Source: Qipengyuania marisflavi (lineage in GTDB: Bacteria > Pseudomonadota > Alphaproteobacteria > Sphingomonadales > Sphingomonadaceae). Taken from it: a DNA stretch of 64,000 nucleotides. A program made the position numbers and the translations under genes. Under the pieces are notes generated by a model. That model did no database searches. It saw nothing but the letters and a program-made list of their open reading frames with translations, and was not told the origin of the DNA. The stretch lies in contig NZ_VCAO01000002.1 of assembly GCF_005884405.1 (NCBI RefSeq), positions 1 to 64,000 of the forward strand, written 5' to 3'. Positions 9,401-16,296 of this stretch are shown piece by piece. Numbering within the stretch: the stretch's first letter is position 1; each line of letters starts with the position of its first letter.

Positions 9401-10578
9401 GCGTTCCAGCGCGCCTTGATGTCATTCCCTCGATGGAGTGACCTGCGATCGCTTGAGACGAAAAAATCGCCGTGCACGATCAGCTCGACATTCTCCTTGC
9501 CCTCCAGCGCCGCATCGACGAGCGGGACCTTTTCCTTGTCCCTTTCGCGCGCAGGGTCGCCCAACGGAAGATAGACCGCGTCCCAGACCCGCAGTCGCGC
9601 CTGCGCCCCCTCGGCCACCGGATGACGGCAGACGATGGCCCCGCCGTGTGGTGTGGCCTTGTCCCTATCAAGTCCGGTTAGGGTCCAGATCTTGGGCCAC
9701 TCCGGATCGTGGCGAAGCGCATCGGCCTTGCCGCCAGCCGCATTACGCTGCGCGCCGTGGACAGTTGCCGCCATGCCACTGATGACAAGGGAGCCGCCAA
9801 TGCTCTCCTGCATTTGCTCCTGTGCCGCGGCGCCCGGACCAGCCAGACGGGCAAAGCCCGGCCTTACCTCTGCCCGCCAAGGCTGCTCGCCCGGGCATGT
9901 GATTTCGATGCTTTCAAGGCGGCGCAGGCACGCCAAGGCGGCAAGGAGCTGCTGCCCATCTCGGATGTCCGTAATCGCCTCTTGCGCTGTCCAGTGTGCC
10001 CCGGTCAGTCGCATCTGCCTGTCATCCCCCGGGCGCAGGCTTTCGGTCCGTAGCGGGATGCGCAGGACTAGTCCCCCGCTCATGCCTGCAGCTTCGGCCC
10101 AGGTCGCGAGCAGCGCCTCGTCGAGTCGGCTCAGTTCTTTCCAGCCTTGGGCATGGTGCGCGACCGGAATGTCTTCATAAGGGTTCAGGACCATCGAGGT
10201 TGCCTCGGCCGCGCCATCGAGACGGGCGAACACCGCATAGGCATCGCATAGGTGGTAAAGCGCCTTTTGTCCCAAACCATACCGGCCCACCGCTGCTTCT
10301 TGACCGCCTTTACTCCCGCCGGCCGCCTTTTGAAGGCCTTCCCAGTCCGCGCGCGTTACGTTGCCATCGTTGGCCACAAATAGGCCGGGCACCCTCAGCA
10401 GGAGGTTCTCCGCCTCAGGAAAGCCATCATGTCCGGCAAGCAGCAGGCGCGTGGCGCCCCCATCGTCGGCGTTCTGGATCAGTTCCTTGAAAATCGTGAA
10501 GCCGGTGCCGTAGCCCTCCTGCAGCAGGGTCTGGATTTGTTGAATTGTGGTTTCCGGAGAATGTTTTAGGGCGGTCAT
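3403..10578 (-). CDS. Giant sacsin-like protein with two HSP90-type (GHKL) ATPase domains
   Basis: A 2391-residue protein. The N-terminus matches the sacsin/HSP90-like ATPase fold: N-box ELIQNADDGGA (from residue 32), an ND pair at 70-71 followed by the WEGLQK segment, and the glycine motif GRYGLGQKALYHL (98-110). A second GHKL-like domain lies near residues 1480-1640, with an N-box FELFQNAVDAA and a glycine motif KHGLGFKTCH. Its middle motif is altered (HWGRP in place of an Asp-Gly core), so it may bind nucleotide poorly. The rest looks helical and matches no domain I can name. The start is supported by an AGGAAA Shine-Dalgarno sequence 4 bases before the ATG. It overlaps the SNF2 helicase gene by 8 bases. 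Function is unknown; a phage-defence or DNA-surveillance role is inference from domains and context. Confidence 0.85.
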   Translation of the reverse strand: MTALKHSPETTIQQIQTLLQEGYGTGFTIFKELIQNADDGGATRLLLAGHDGFPEAENLLLRVPGLFVANDGNVTRADWEGLQKAAGGSKGGQEAAVGRYGLGQKALYHLCDAYAVFARLDGAAEATSMVLNPYEDIPVAHHAQGWKELSRLDEALLATWAEAAGMSGGLVLRIPLRTESLRPGDDRQMRLTGAHWTAQEAITDIRDGQQLLAALACLRRLESIEITCPGEQPWRAEVRPGFARLAGPGAAAQEQMQESIGGSLVISGMAATVHGAQRNAAGGKADALRHDPEWPKIWTLTGLDRDKATPHGGAIVCRHPVAEGAQARLRVWDAVYLPLGDPARERDKEKVPLVDAALEGKENVELIVHGDFFVSSDRRSLHRGNDIKARWNAELQREAALPCVLNAVASAVAALPDNPARYGLIRALQEAKDWWLANAAAICGERALACVADGTGQRWGIEPAATLRPVPVGEATRPRMLDEAWPGFAEWRKQHGIVLAQGGTLSAAAPTWSDSELAAIIDGMGQAAWSSMKAAKTLSALLEAPANGFVELGELAQQSLGESLRAALIAKSKMAPTVELRKLTRHLRPAGILVLPKSVSAPELLAHLAQNAPLLCLRDEWVAEEIAANRADSDQELPENDAFALLEALEPLGRREGKVRSEAISLLGRVLAKGPHLGSLAQHVRVSALKVIPARRAGDGGDALLAPAEARALVDKGLLFQQGGKINLLDSLAQAVTEPTLWSLRQNVTLKMSPGTTLSSSNTPAHLAAVLGKARAFGSVAARANQFKELKAQMSPQQMRCLLTGQPDLQDEPRVARIADLPSPLKSLADQISADERGLHILDPDIARHIAPDDATKARVEELGIDWLGSRLKRSQIDLTEHQAEALLSAQLPSDTLVPLALHRVQGEGGLHRCSNLLRGRLAEVPQAMRHLVRIVDPYPAQAGQRQRDLIADWTPERQITIALGSERPEDFAADIFAALEKLPNLSDDLAKSLREGKWLRVNGRTVAPGDLRDFLPCVLDAWPAFPLGIAPALIEKLPQDQREILQRLKLVHTRLASYRLLLQNMAQHRSGLVVDLREQRADLCALAKAGRRIDDDLWPLLSSALRAIEDDERWSQLLTGITFPAPDEDAAIDQLNALAELASDRQEGRLSEAARNLWRAGYAAHVEGLRAASEFLPADLLVESEAGTFSRADCLALARTGLEDTACLAAHCGFERPENHAPPRTSATIAGEPLERRIGELFAPFRKFHELHSAVLMVLAMLGRGPELRRVAGQFQGNPNYEDICADIADCSKRRLGAYENIQAQQFTVVPLQEGQALVMSAAGVETLARSGADGTLLYDCTKLAPNHWQLTMSASEPRDLDHATTMLREAVSKLADPITMRMHEQRGALLQLLDSYLASDQATLDNLIEDIQDGLYERVKKLDRSDYLKQALSIYDADHKTGRREGDEASARNRAKENLWQAIKREEAAGELLQAIREKIHRRGYAPERTLFELFQNAVDAAHQNGQQTDMRVEAERDENGTIATLRVIHWGRPINVAGGPRTPQRFERDLDNMLDMDSSEKASEDRGKHGLGFKTCHMLSDETRVASGRLRFAIRGGMIPLNWEKGRDLQLKHNLPDAPATIIEMPIAPGMADAAKRAFDQFARVAEFLPVVASDLGEVVLFDNLDKPSGKALVQSITPTIALVEYGQDKRTLRLDLGAGHQLYLRLLDGMPSNFAKDWSRLWNLAPLDGEDLRTEWLIDGNFEMDQGRRKLHGEAASALKTIQMRGAPLGERLLELFDKWDTIAPAAGLAEQGRDAFFAALIDRMMHDLNDHLAQYLHGASGGELRGLAALIGSRAVVPLASGRLVSANEVDGVYSHTLADPEVRKKVEGWPGAGDAKANHVEENWANRLQRLGFAAPETIDLGTMARRICRSQITAETAAMVGEVFNASERERWFPEERKRVEDALKDVQLRAADGKFVQVHNLWFAQDPRQGQEGETERLRAAFMPPQARLHPDYQARGVDFAQLARSIKGYSTQIEREHLKDAHRDHARCEAALIYLAQNPKAISGLNWLSDADALLAQPAHQELSSQQLGTLLAWLNADAPTPTPPPVREAEDILWDIAEWWETDRTELVEQHDMRTYGELEDLCSAQKLQADDDTAWFTMLSLASFQTLGRITPKQSRNFVLRGVREDWWHELASVEDEALTKYAQRLWVWSEIGADEDFQHWRRCLGDMCLIARNLDAYRQILTALPQMVEQVANPFSLRELLRPSQSQIIARMGIDAAPLARSIGMGANWIVRELARRGFYEPDEAQLVQPFAWSARQRIRNFSEEIGLGTFSPGVDEGRRIHDEVAQLLEAEPPFGIDGDLPLEILNTRTRSVGYPLARQQILSGSWNTESLPRLTIDA

Positions 10579-10922
10579 GCGGTTTCCTGTGTGGCCGCGG
10601 CGGCCTGGGAGAGAGCAGATCGCGCATCTTCAGCAGACTGGCATGACAAATCCGGACGTATCCATTTGCGCGCGGCCGATTTCTCACAGCGGCAATCACC
10701 TAAAAAATTGGCCTGTAATGATGCCAGCAGATATTGGCTTATTTTCATTTCCCACAGGTAATTGAGCGTTCTACACTTGAACAGGTTCATAGTCGCGCGA
10801 AAGTAGTAGTTGGTGCATTCTTTCGCGCTGAAAGATATCGACGAGCTAGCCGATCGGGTCCCACAGCCGGCTGACGGTCCGCTCACATATTCTCCGAGGA
10901 TCCTCTCGTCTTGCGGTGTTAC
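10579..10922. other. 344-base intergenic region upstream of the sacsin-like operon
   Basis: This stretch separates the sacsin/SNF2 operon from the HTH gene and must carry the operon's promoter. It is more AT-rich than the neighbouring coding DNA and contains a 9-base inverted repeat (listed separately). A minus-strand frame at 10575-10886 touches the sacsin start codon but has no domain, and its C-terminus is simply the leader of the larger gene. I could not find a convincing -35/-10 pair. Confidence 0.5.
10795..10828. repeat. Perfect 9-base inverted repeat, 16-base spacer
   Basis: GCGCGAAAG at 10795-10803 is the exact reverse complement of CTTTCGCGC at 10820-10828. It lies about 220 bases upstream of the sacsin-like start codon and about 95 bases downstream of the HTH gene. 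No T-run follows on either strand, which makes a regulatory or recombination site as likely as a terminator. A binding site for the neighbouring HTH protein is an inference. Confidence 0.55.
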
Positions 10923-11576
10923 CTATCGCGCTACTCTGGTGCCGGCCAGCCGTTCTATGCTCTCCACGCTGATCAGGGTGCGCCGGCCTACCTTCGTCCT
11001 CTCTAAAGTGCCGTCTCGCATAAGCTGATCGATTTTGGTTCGACCCAGCCCCGTCGCCTGCACGGCTTGCGCGACCGTTGCTGTAAGGTCGCCTGGTTTG
11101 ATTGGCGCAACTTCTTTTCTTCTATGCTTGCTACTTTGTGAAGGAATAGCGGAAGATCGACCCACCTGAGGTTCTGAAATTCGGGCGAGGGGCTCCTGAA
11201 GAATAATCGAAGGCGCATCCGTGCAATAGCGATCTAGAACCTTGGTCAGGGATGCTTCCGAGAAACTGATACCGGTTATCCGGATTGTCGGTGGTCCACC
11301 AGGCAGTTTTGACCCTTCCAGTTGAACTGTGCCCCCGTTCAAAGCTGTCACGATATTGTCTGAAGCGACGATACGACCCCATTCCTCTTGTGGAATCTGA
11401 GAATCCCTGACTGTCTTCGTCGGCCCACCCGCGGGCCGTATTTCACGCATCAGGGCATAAGTCTTGATCAGTCCAGCGGCCGCATAATCGGCGAGAAGCT
11501 TCTCGGGGGCATCCAAATTGCGGGATTTGACAAGTTGGATTGCCTTGCCGGGCAGGATAGGTCGGTGAAATGACAT
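10923..11576 (-). CDS. DNA-binding protein with C-terminal excisionase-type helix-turn-helix
   Basis: A 217-residue protein. The last 55 residues (AQAVQATGLGRTKIDQLMRD, then a short wing ending TKVGRRTLIS and VESIERL) match the MerR/excisionase-type HTH that recognises DNA through a helix and wing. The N-terminal 150 residues match nothing I recognise. Only a weak Shine-Dalgarno sequence (AGAAG) precedes the ATG. The gene lies between the tRNA-Val and the sacsin/SNF2 operon in the same orientation, but 344 bases from it. It could be the island's regulator or a recombination directionality factor. No integrase gene is in the window. Confidence 0.7.
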   Translation of the reverse strand: MSFHRPILPGKAIQLVKSRNLDAPEKLLADYAAAGLIKTYALMREIRPAGGPTKTVRDSQIPQEEWGRIVASDNIVTALNGGTVQLEGSKLPGGPPTIRITGISFSEASLTKVLDRYCTDAPSIILQEPLARISEPQVGRSSAIPSQSSKHRRKEVAPIKPGDLTATVAQAVQATGLGRTKIDQLMRDGTLERTKVGRRTLISVESIERLAGTRVAR

Positions 11577-11788
11577 CGTTCTTCTCGCTCTTTGGCGCTC
11601 AGACCTGCCAGCGAAACGTGAAGAAGGGGTAACTTGCTGGATCGATGCTTGAATCGGTTGAAATTGGCTCAGCCAGGGATCGCAAGATCAAGACCCCAAA
11701 GCACCGCTGATGTTCGCGGATGCCCACCCAAGTTTTTCATGTTTTTTTCATGGAAACGCCGCCCATCTCTTATAAGTCATTGAAAAGA

Positions 11789-11863
11789 TGGTGGGCGCGG
11801 CAAGGATTGAACTTGCGACCCCACCCGTGTGAAGGGTGTGCTCTACCACTGAGCTACGCGCCC
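11789..11863 (-). tRNA. tRNA-Val (anticodon CAC)
   Basis: On the minus strand the sequence folds as a full cloverleaf: a 7-bp acceptor (GGGCGCG/CGCGCCC), a D arm with AGCTCAGTGGTAGAGC, an anticodon stem CACCC/GGGTG around the loop TTCACAC, and a T arm with GTTCAATCC. The 3' CCA is encoded at 11789-11791. Loop positions 34-36 read CAC, which decodes the Val codon GUG. Its 3' end faces the accessory region, the usual arrangement when an element has integrated at a tRNA gene. Confidence 0.97.
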
Positions 11864-11974
11864 GTCCGTTACCCGGAAGCATAAGGCCCGGAATCCGGGA
11901 CACCTCGGCTGGACAGGGCCGCGCCTTTACTCGGGGGGTGGGTGAATGACAAGCGCCAGATTGGCTCTTGCCGT

Positions 11975-13858
11975 TCAGTCTGCCAGCAGGCGCACCAGCT
12001 TTGCCAGCCAGCCTTCGAGTGGCAGCTGCCCGGCGGTTGCCGCGCGCGACGCGGGACATTCCAGGCAATAGGCCTGCATCCCCTTGGCGTCCATCAAACG
12101 CCCAACATCCGCAGACAGCCGCGTGGCCAGCGCCGCATCGCGCCGCGCGAACAGCGTCACGACATCGGCCCGCGCGCTCTCCTCGCCATCACCTATCAGC
12201 CAGGTGCGCAGCAGCGTATCATAAGTGCTTTCCTCGGTGCCCAGATAGTCGGCATGCCAGTCCCCATCGGCCAGCTTGGCCTGCTTGGCCGCCCATGCCA
12301 GCGCCGCATCCATACCGCCATATTGATCGACCAGACCCAGCTGGCGTGCGGTGCCGCCATCCCAGACGCGGCCCTGCGCCATGGTGTCGACCTTTTCGAG
12401 CGTCATACTGCGCGACTTGGCCACCCGTTCCAGAAAATCACGATAGCCGTCTTCGATGGTGGCTTGCAGGATGGCGTCGACTTCGGGGGTGAAGCCGCCA
12501 ATCAAATCGGGCTGTCCCGACAGCGGCGTGGTGCGCACACCATCGCTGGTTACGCCCAGCATTGCGGCGGTTTCCTCGAAGGTCGGGATGACTGCAAAGA
12601 TGCCGATGGAGCCGGTGATCGTATCGGGCTCGGCAAAGATGCGGTCGGCGGGGGTAGCTACCCAATAGCCGCCACTGGCCGCGACATTGGCCATCGATAC
12701 TGCGATCGGGATACCCTTCGCCTTGTGGCGCAGGATGGCGTGGCGGATTTCTTCCGACGCCATGACTGAGCCACCGGGCGAATTGACGCGCACCACCAGC
12801 GCAGCCAGATCGTCATCGGCCAGCGCCGCGTCGAGCAGTTCGGCAATGCGTTCACCGCCAGCGGTGCCGGGGCCCGCAGAGCCATCGACAATTTCTCCGG
12901 CAATCGTCAGCACACCGATGGCACTACCCGATTTTTCGGGGCGCTGATCTTCAAGCCACGCCGCCAGCGGTGTGGCGGGATAAGCGCCGGGCAAATCGCT
13001 CCAGCTGTCTTTCCCGACCAGCGCGACCATGCGCATTTCAAAATCTTTGCGCGTGCCGATCTTGTCGACCAGCCCGGCTGTCAGCGCCGCAGTCGCCAGA
13101 TCACCCTTGGCCGCAGTAATCCAGCCCACAGGGTCGGAGGTGACCAGCGCGACATCGGCACCGGGGCGCGCCTTTTGCAGGTTCGCGCGATATTCCTCCC
13201 ACAACACACCATACAGCGCAGCAGCGTTTTCGCGGGCGGGTTCGGACATATCGGCGCGCGAATAGGGCTCGATTGCACTCTTGTAGGTGCCGACCTTGTA
13301 GATCCGTGCCTTAACCTTCAGCTTGTCCAGCAAGCCCGAATAATACAGGTTTTCGCCGCCCGGCCCGGCAATAATCGCGCCGCCCAGCGGGTTTACCCAA
13401 ACCTCGCTGGCGTGGGCTGCCAGCAGCATTGCGTCATCGGCATAGGCGGTGGCGTAAGTCAGCACCGGCTTCTTGGCCGCGCGCACCCGGTCAATTGCCT
13501 CGCCGACTTCGGTCAGATGCACCTGGCCTGCGCCTATGAAGCGGTCTAGATCGAAGACAACCGCAGTAATCCGCTCGTCACCTGCAGCCGCGTCCAGCGC
13601 GCGGATCAGGTCGCGGGATTGATATTCGCCCATCGGCGCCTGACCGGACAGCAAAGCCTGGATCGGATCGACCCGCGATCGCTCTTCGACAATCACGCCG
13701 TCCAGCGCGATCACCAGCGCGCCTTCACGCACAGCAGCGGGGCTGGGGCGGGCGGTCAGAATGGCAAACAGCGCCATGAAGAACAGCAGCATCAGGATGA
13801 GCACCAGCCCGTCCTTGATGCCAACCAGCAAGCGCCAGACTTTGCCTGCGAAATGCAT
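11975..13858 (-). CDS. sppA: Signal peptide peptidase SppA, long (67K) type
   Basis: A 627-residue inner-membrane serine protease that degrades signal peptides left after protein export. One N-terminal membrane segment spans roughly residues 16-34. The protein has the two tandem S49 domains of the long form. The catalytic Lys is K193 in GTYKSAIEPYSR and the nucleophile is S395 in NVAASGGYW, close to the E. coli positions 209 and 409. The NSPGGSVMASEEI oxyanion region is present. It is transcribed divergently from pyrB across about 110 bases. Confidence 0.96.
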   Translation of the reverse strand: MHFAGKVWRLLVGIKDGLVLILMLLFFMALFAILTARPSPAAVREGALVIALDGVIVEERSRVDPIQALLSGQAPMGEYQSRDLIRALDAAAGDERITAVVFDLDRFIGAGQVHLTEVGEAIDRVRAAKKPVLTYATAYADDAMLLAAHASEVWVNPLGGAIIAGPGGENLYYSGLLDKLKVKARIYKVGTYKSAIEPYSRADMSEPARENAAALYGVLWEEYRANLQKARPGADVALVTSDPVGWITAAKGDLATAALTAGLVDKIGTRKDFEMRMVALVGKDSWSDLPGAYPATPLAAWLEDQRPEKSGSAIGVLTIAGEIVDGSAGPGTAGGERIAELLDAALADDDLAALVVRVNSPGGSVMASEEIRHAILRHKAKGIPIAVSMANVAASGGYWVATPADRIFAEPDTITGSIGIFAVIPTFEETAAMLGVTSDGVRTTPLSGQPDLIGGFTPEVDAILQATIEDGYRDFLERVAKSRSMTLEKVDTMAQGRVWDGGTARQLGLVDQYGGMDAALAWAAKQAKLADGDWHADYLGTEESTYDTLLRTWLIGDGEESARADVVTLFARRDAALATRLSADVGRLMDAKGMQAYCLECPASRAATAGQLPLEGWLAKLVRLLAD

Positions 13859-13970
13859 ATCCGAAGTGTCCCGTGTTTGTGTTCTGCGCCCTAGCTAGGG
13901 GAGGAGAGCGGGGTGCGCCACCCGAATATGCTTGAGGGTATGATGGCACTCGATTAAGGGCTCGGCTTTA

Positions 13971-14996
13971 ATGACATCGTTGCCGACATCCAGCCACGCG
14001 GCCCGCTATCCAGCGGGCGCGCAGGCCTTCCCGCACCGCGACCTGCTGGGCATTGGCCAGCTGGAGCGCCATGAAATAATGTTCCTGCTCGACGAGGCGG
14101 AACAATGGGTGCGGCTGAACCGCCAGCCAACCAAGCATAATGATCTGCTGGCCGGGCTGACGATCATCAACGCTTTTTTTGAAAATTCGACCCGCACGCT
14201 GCTCAGTTTCGAGATTGCGGGCAAGCGGCTGGGCGCTGATGTGGTCAATATGCACGCCGCGCAATCGAGCGTAAAAAAGGGCGAGACGCTGATCGATACC
14301 GCGATCACACTGAACGCGATGCGCGCCGATGCGATCGTGATCCGCCACGGATCAAGCGGAGCGACCGGCCTGATCGCCAGCAAGGTGGAATGCCCGGTGC
14401 TGAATGCCGGTGACGGGCAGCATGAACATCCCACGCAAGGCCTGTTGGATGCGCTGGCCCTGCGTCAGGCCTTGCGAGAGCGGGGCGAGGCAGCGGACGA
14501 TTTCACCGGGCTGGTGATCGTGATCTGCGGCGATATCCTGCACAGCCGTGTCGCGCGTTCCAATTTGCTGTGCCTTCAAGCATTGGGCGCGACTGTGCGC
14601 CTGTGCGCGCCGCCCGCGCTGATGCCCACGGGTGTCGCCGCAATGGGCGCAGAAGTTTTTCACGACTTTGACGCTGCGTTGGATGGCGCGGATGTGGTCA
14701 TGATGCTGCGGCTTCAGACCGAGCGGATGAGCGGCCAGTTCATCGCGTCGGAACGAGAGTATCACCATCTCTATGGCCTGACCCAGAAACGGCTGGCCAG
14801 TGCGCAGTCCGATGCGCTGGTCATGCATCCGGGACCGATGAACCGCGGCGTGGAAATCGATAGCGAAGTGGCTGACATGATCGACCGTTCGATCATCACC
14901 CGGCAGGTCGAAATGGGCGTGGCGATCCGCATGGCCTGCCTCGACGTGCTGACGCGCCGCGCGCGCGGGGTCGCGGGATGGGGAGAGCGGCCATGA
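13971..14996 (+). CDS. pyrB: Aspartate carbamoyltransferase catalytic chain
   Basis: A 341-residue enzyme joining carbamoyl phosphate and aspartate, the first committed step of pyrimidine synthesis. The phosphate-binding motif FFENSTRT is at residues 69-76, followed by the SSVKKGET loop and the [13 protein letters not shown] segment. The length fits class A/B catalytic chains rather than the shorter enterobacterial form. Its stop codon overlaps the start of the following dihydroorotase-like gene (ATGA), so both are translated together. No regulatory pyrI gene is adjacent. This matches the alphaproteobacterial and Pseudomonas arrangement, where a dihydroorotase homologue is the partner. Confidence 0.96.
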   Translation: MTSLPTSSHAARYPAGAQAFPHRDLLGIGQLERHEIMFLLDEAEQWVRLNRQPTKHNDLLAGLTIINAFFENSTRTLLSFEIAGKRLGADVVNMHAAQSSVKKGETLIDTAITLNAMRADAIVIRHGSSGATGLIASKVECPVLNAGDGQHEHPTQGLLDALALRQALRERGEAADDFTGLVIVICGDILHSRVARSNLLCLQALGATVRLCAPPALMPTGVAAMGAEVFHDFDAALDGADVVMMLRLQTERMSGQFIASEREYHHLYGLTQKRLASAQSDALVMHPGPMNRGVEIDSEVADMIDRSIITRQVEMGVAIRMACLDVLTRRARGVAGWGERP

Positions 14997-16225
14997 AACA
15001 GCAGCGTCCCCTGACGATTACCAATGGACGGCTGGTCGCCGCAGATGGCCTGCGTGAGGGGGCAATCCGCCTGGTCGATGGCCGAATTGATGCGCTGGGA
15101 GACGTCACGCCGCAGGACGGCGACGATGTGCATGATGCCAAAGGCCAGCTGATCGCACCCGGTTTGGTCGACCTTGGCGTGTTCGCCATCGACAAGCCGG
15201 CGTTCCGCTTTGGCGGGATCACGCGGGCGGCGCTGATGCCCGACCAGTCACCGTTGCTCGATTTGCCGAGCCGGGTTTCCTACATCGCCAAGAGCGGCAA
15301 GCCTGATCTGTGGGTGCACCCGCTGGCCGCAGCGACACGCGGGCTAGAGGGCGAGCAGATTGCCGAGATAGCGCTGATGCGGCAGGCCGGTGCGCGCGGG
15401 ATTGCGACAGGGCGGCGCTGGATTGCCGATACCGGGGTGATGCTGCGGCTGCTGCAGTATGCCGCCATGCTGGATCTGACAGTGATCGCCCATGCCGAGG
15501 ATGCGGCGCTGGTCGGCGATGCTGTGGCCACTGCGGGCGAGATTGCCACGCGGATCGGGCTTCCCGCTGCTCCGGCAGAGGCAGAATCGCTGGCGCTGGC
15601 CCGCGATATCGCGCTGGCCGAACTGGCAGGCGCACGAATTCATTTCCGCCAGGTCACGACCCGTGCCGGGCTCGAACTGATCCGGCAAGCCAAGGGCAGG
15701 GGGCTGCCGGTCACTGCTGGCGTAACTCCTGCGCACTTCATGCTGTCGGATCTGGCAACCGTGGATTTCCGCACCTTCGCCCGGATTTCACCGCCGCTGC
15801 GCTGCGAAGATGACCGGCAAGCGGTGCGCGAAGCGATTGCCGACGGGACAGTGGATGTCGTCTCAAGCGGTCACGATCCGCGCGGCCCCGAGGATAAGCG
15901 GCTGCCCTTCGCCGATGCCGAGCCGGGCATGGCGGGGGCGGAGACGCTGCTGGCCATGGTGCTGACACTGGTGCGCGATAACTTGCTCGATATGTCGCGG
16001 GCGTTCGATCTGGTTGCGGGCAAGCCAGCGCGGTTACTGGGGCTGGAGGCGGGCGCGCTGATTGCGGGCCATGACGCGGATATCGCGCTGGTCGATCCTG
16101 AGAAGCCGTGGATCATCCAAAGCCTGCGCATGGAGGCGACGGCGGGCAACACGCCGTTCGACGGTCAGCCCACACAAGGCCGCGTCATCGCGCTGTTCAA
16201 GGGCGGCGTTCGGCTGACGGACTAG
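14993..16225 (+). CDS. Dihydroorotase homologue, probably non-catalytic (PyrC-prime/PyrX type)
   Basis: A 410-residue amidohydrolase-fold protein. I chose the ATG at 14993 over the one at 14978 because it overlaps the pyrB stop (ATGA) and has a GGGAGAG ribosome site just upstream. Active dihydroorotases carry the metal ligands DxHxH after the PGxxD segment; here the segment reads PGLVDLGVF, with Gly62 and Phe64 in place of both His residues. The usual late DHAPH motif is also changed ([12 protein letters not shown]). In Pseudomonas such inactive homologues hold aspartate carbamoyltransferase together. By analogy this one is likely a structural partner of PyrB, with an active PyrC encoded elsewhere. 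Databases would probably label it plain dihydroorotase. Confidence 0.88.
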   Translation: MKQQRPLTITNGRLVAADGLREGAIRLVDGRIDALGDVTPQDGDDVHDAKGQLIAPGLVDLGVFAIDKPAFRFGGITRAALMPDQSPLLDLPSRVSYIAKSGKPDLWVHPLAAATRGLEGEQIAEIALMRQAGARGIATGRRWIADTGVMLRLLQYAAMLDLTVIAHAEDAALVGDAVATAGEIATRIGLPAAPAEAESLALARDIALAELAGARIHFRQVTTRAGLELIRQAKGRGLPVTAGVTPAHFMLSDLATVDFRTFARISPPLRCEDDRQAVREAIADGTVDVVSSGHDPRGPEDKRLPFADAEPGMAGAETLLAMVLTLVRDNLLDMSRAFDLVAGKPARLLGLEAGALIAGHDADIALVDPEKPWIIQSLRMEATAGNTPFDGQPTQGRVIALFKGGVRLTD

Positions 16226-16239
16226 GCAGCAACGAAAAG

Positions 16240-16265
16240 CCCCTCCCGGATTGCTCCGGAAGGGG
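16240..16265. terminator. Hairpin between convergent pyr operon and SPOR lipoprotein gene
   Basis: An 11-bp stem (CCCCTCCCGGA with TCCGGAAGGGG, one wobble pair) around a TTGC loop. On the minus strand it is followed by CTTTT, a short T-run. The position between two convergent stop codons supports a bidirectional rho-independent terminator. Confidence 0.8.
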
Positions 16266-16296
16266 TCTTCCATTCGGTGCTTGGTGAAATGCGCGT

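Noticed and set aside
10575-10886. 103-residue minus-strand frame just before the giant ATPase gene
   Set aside because: It only covers the leader of that gene, lacks a ribosome site and has no domain similarity.
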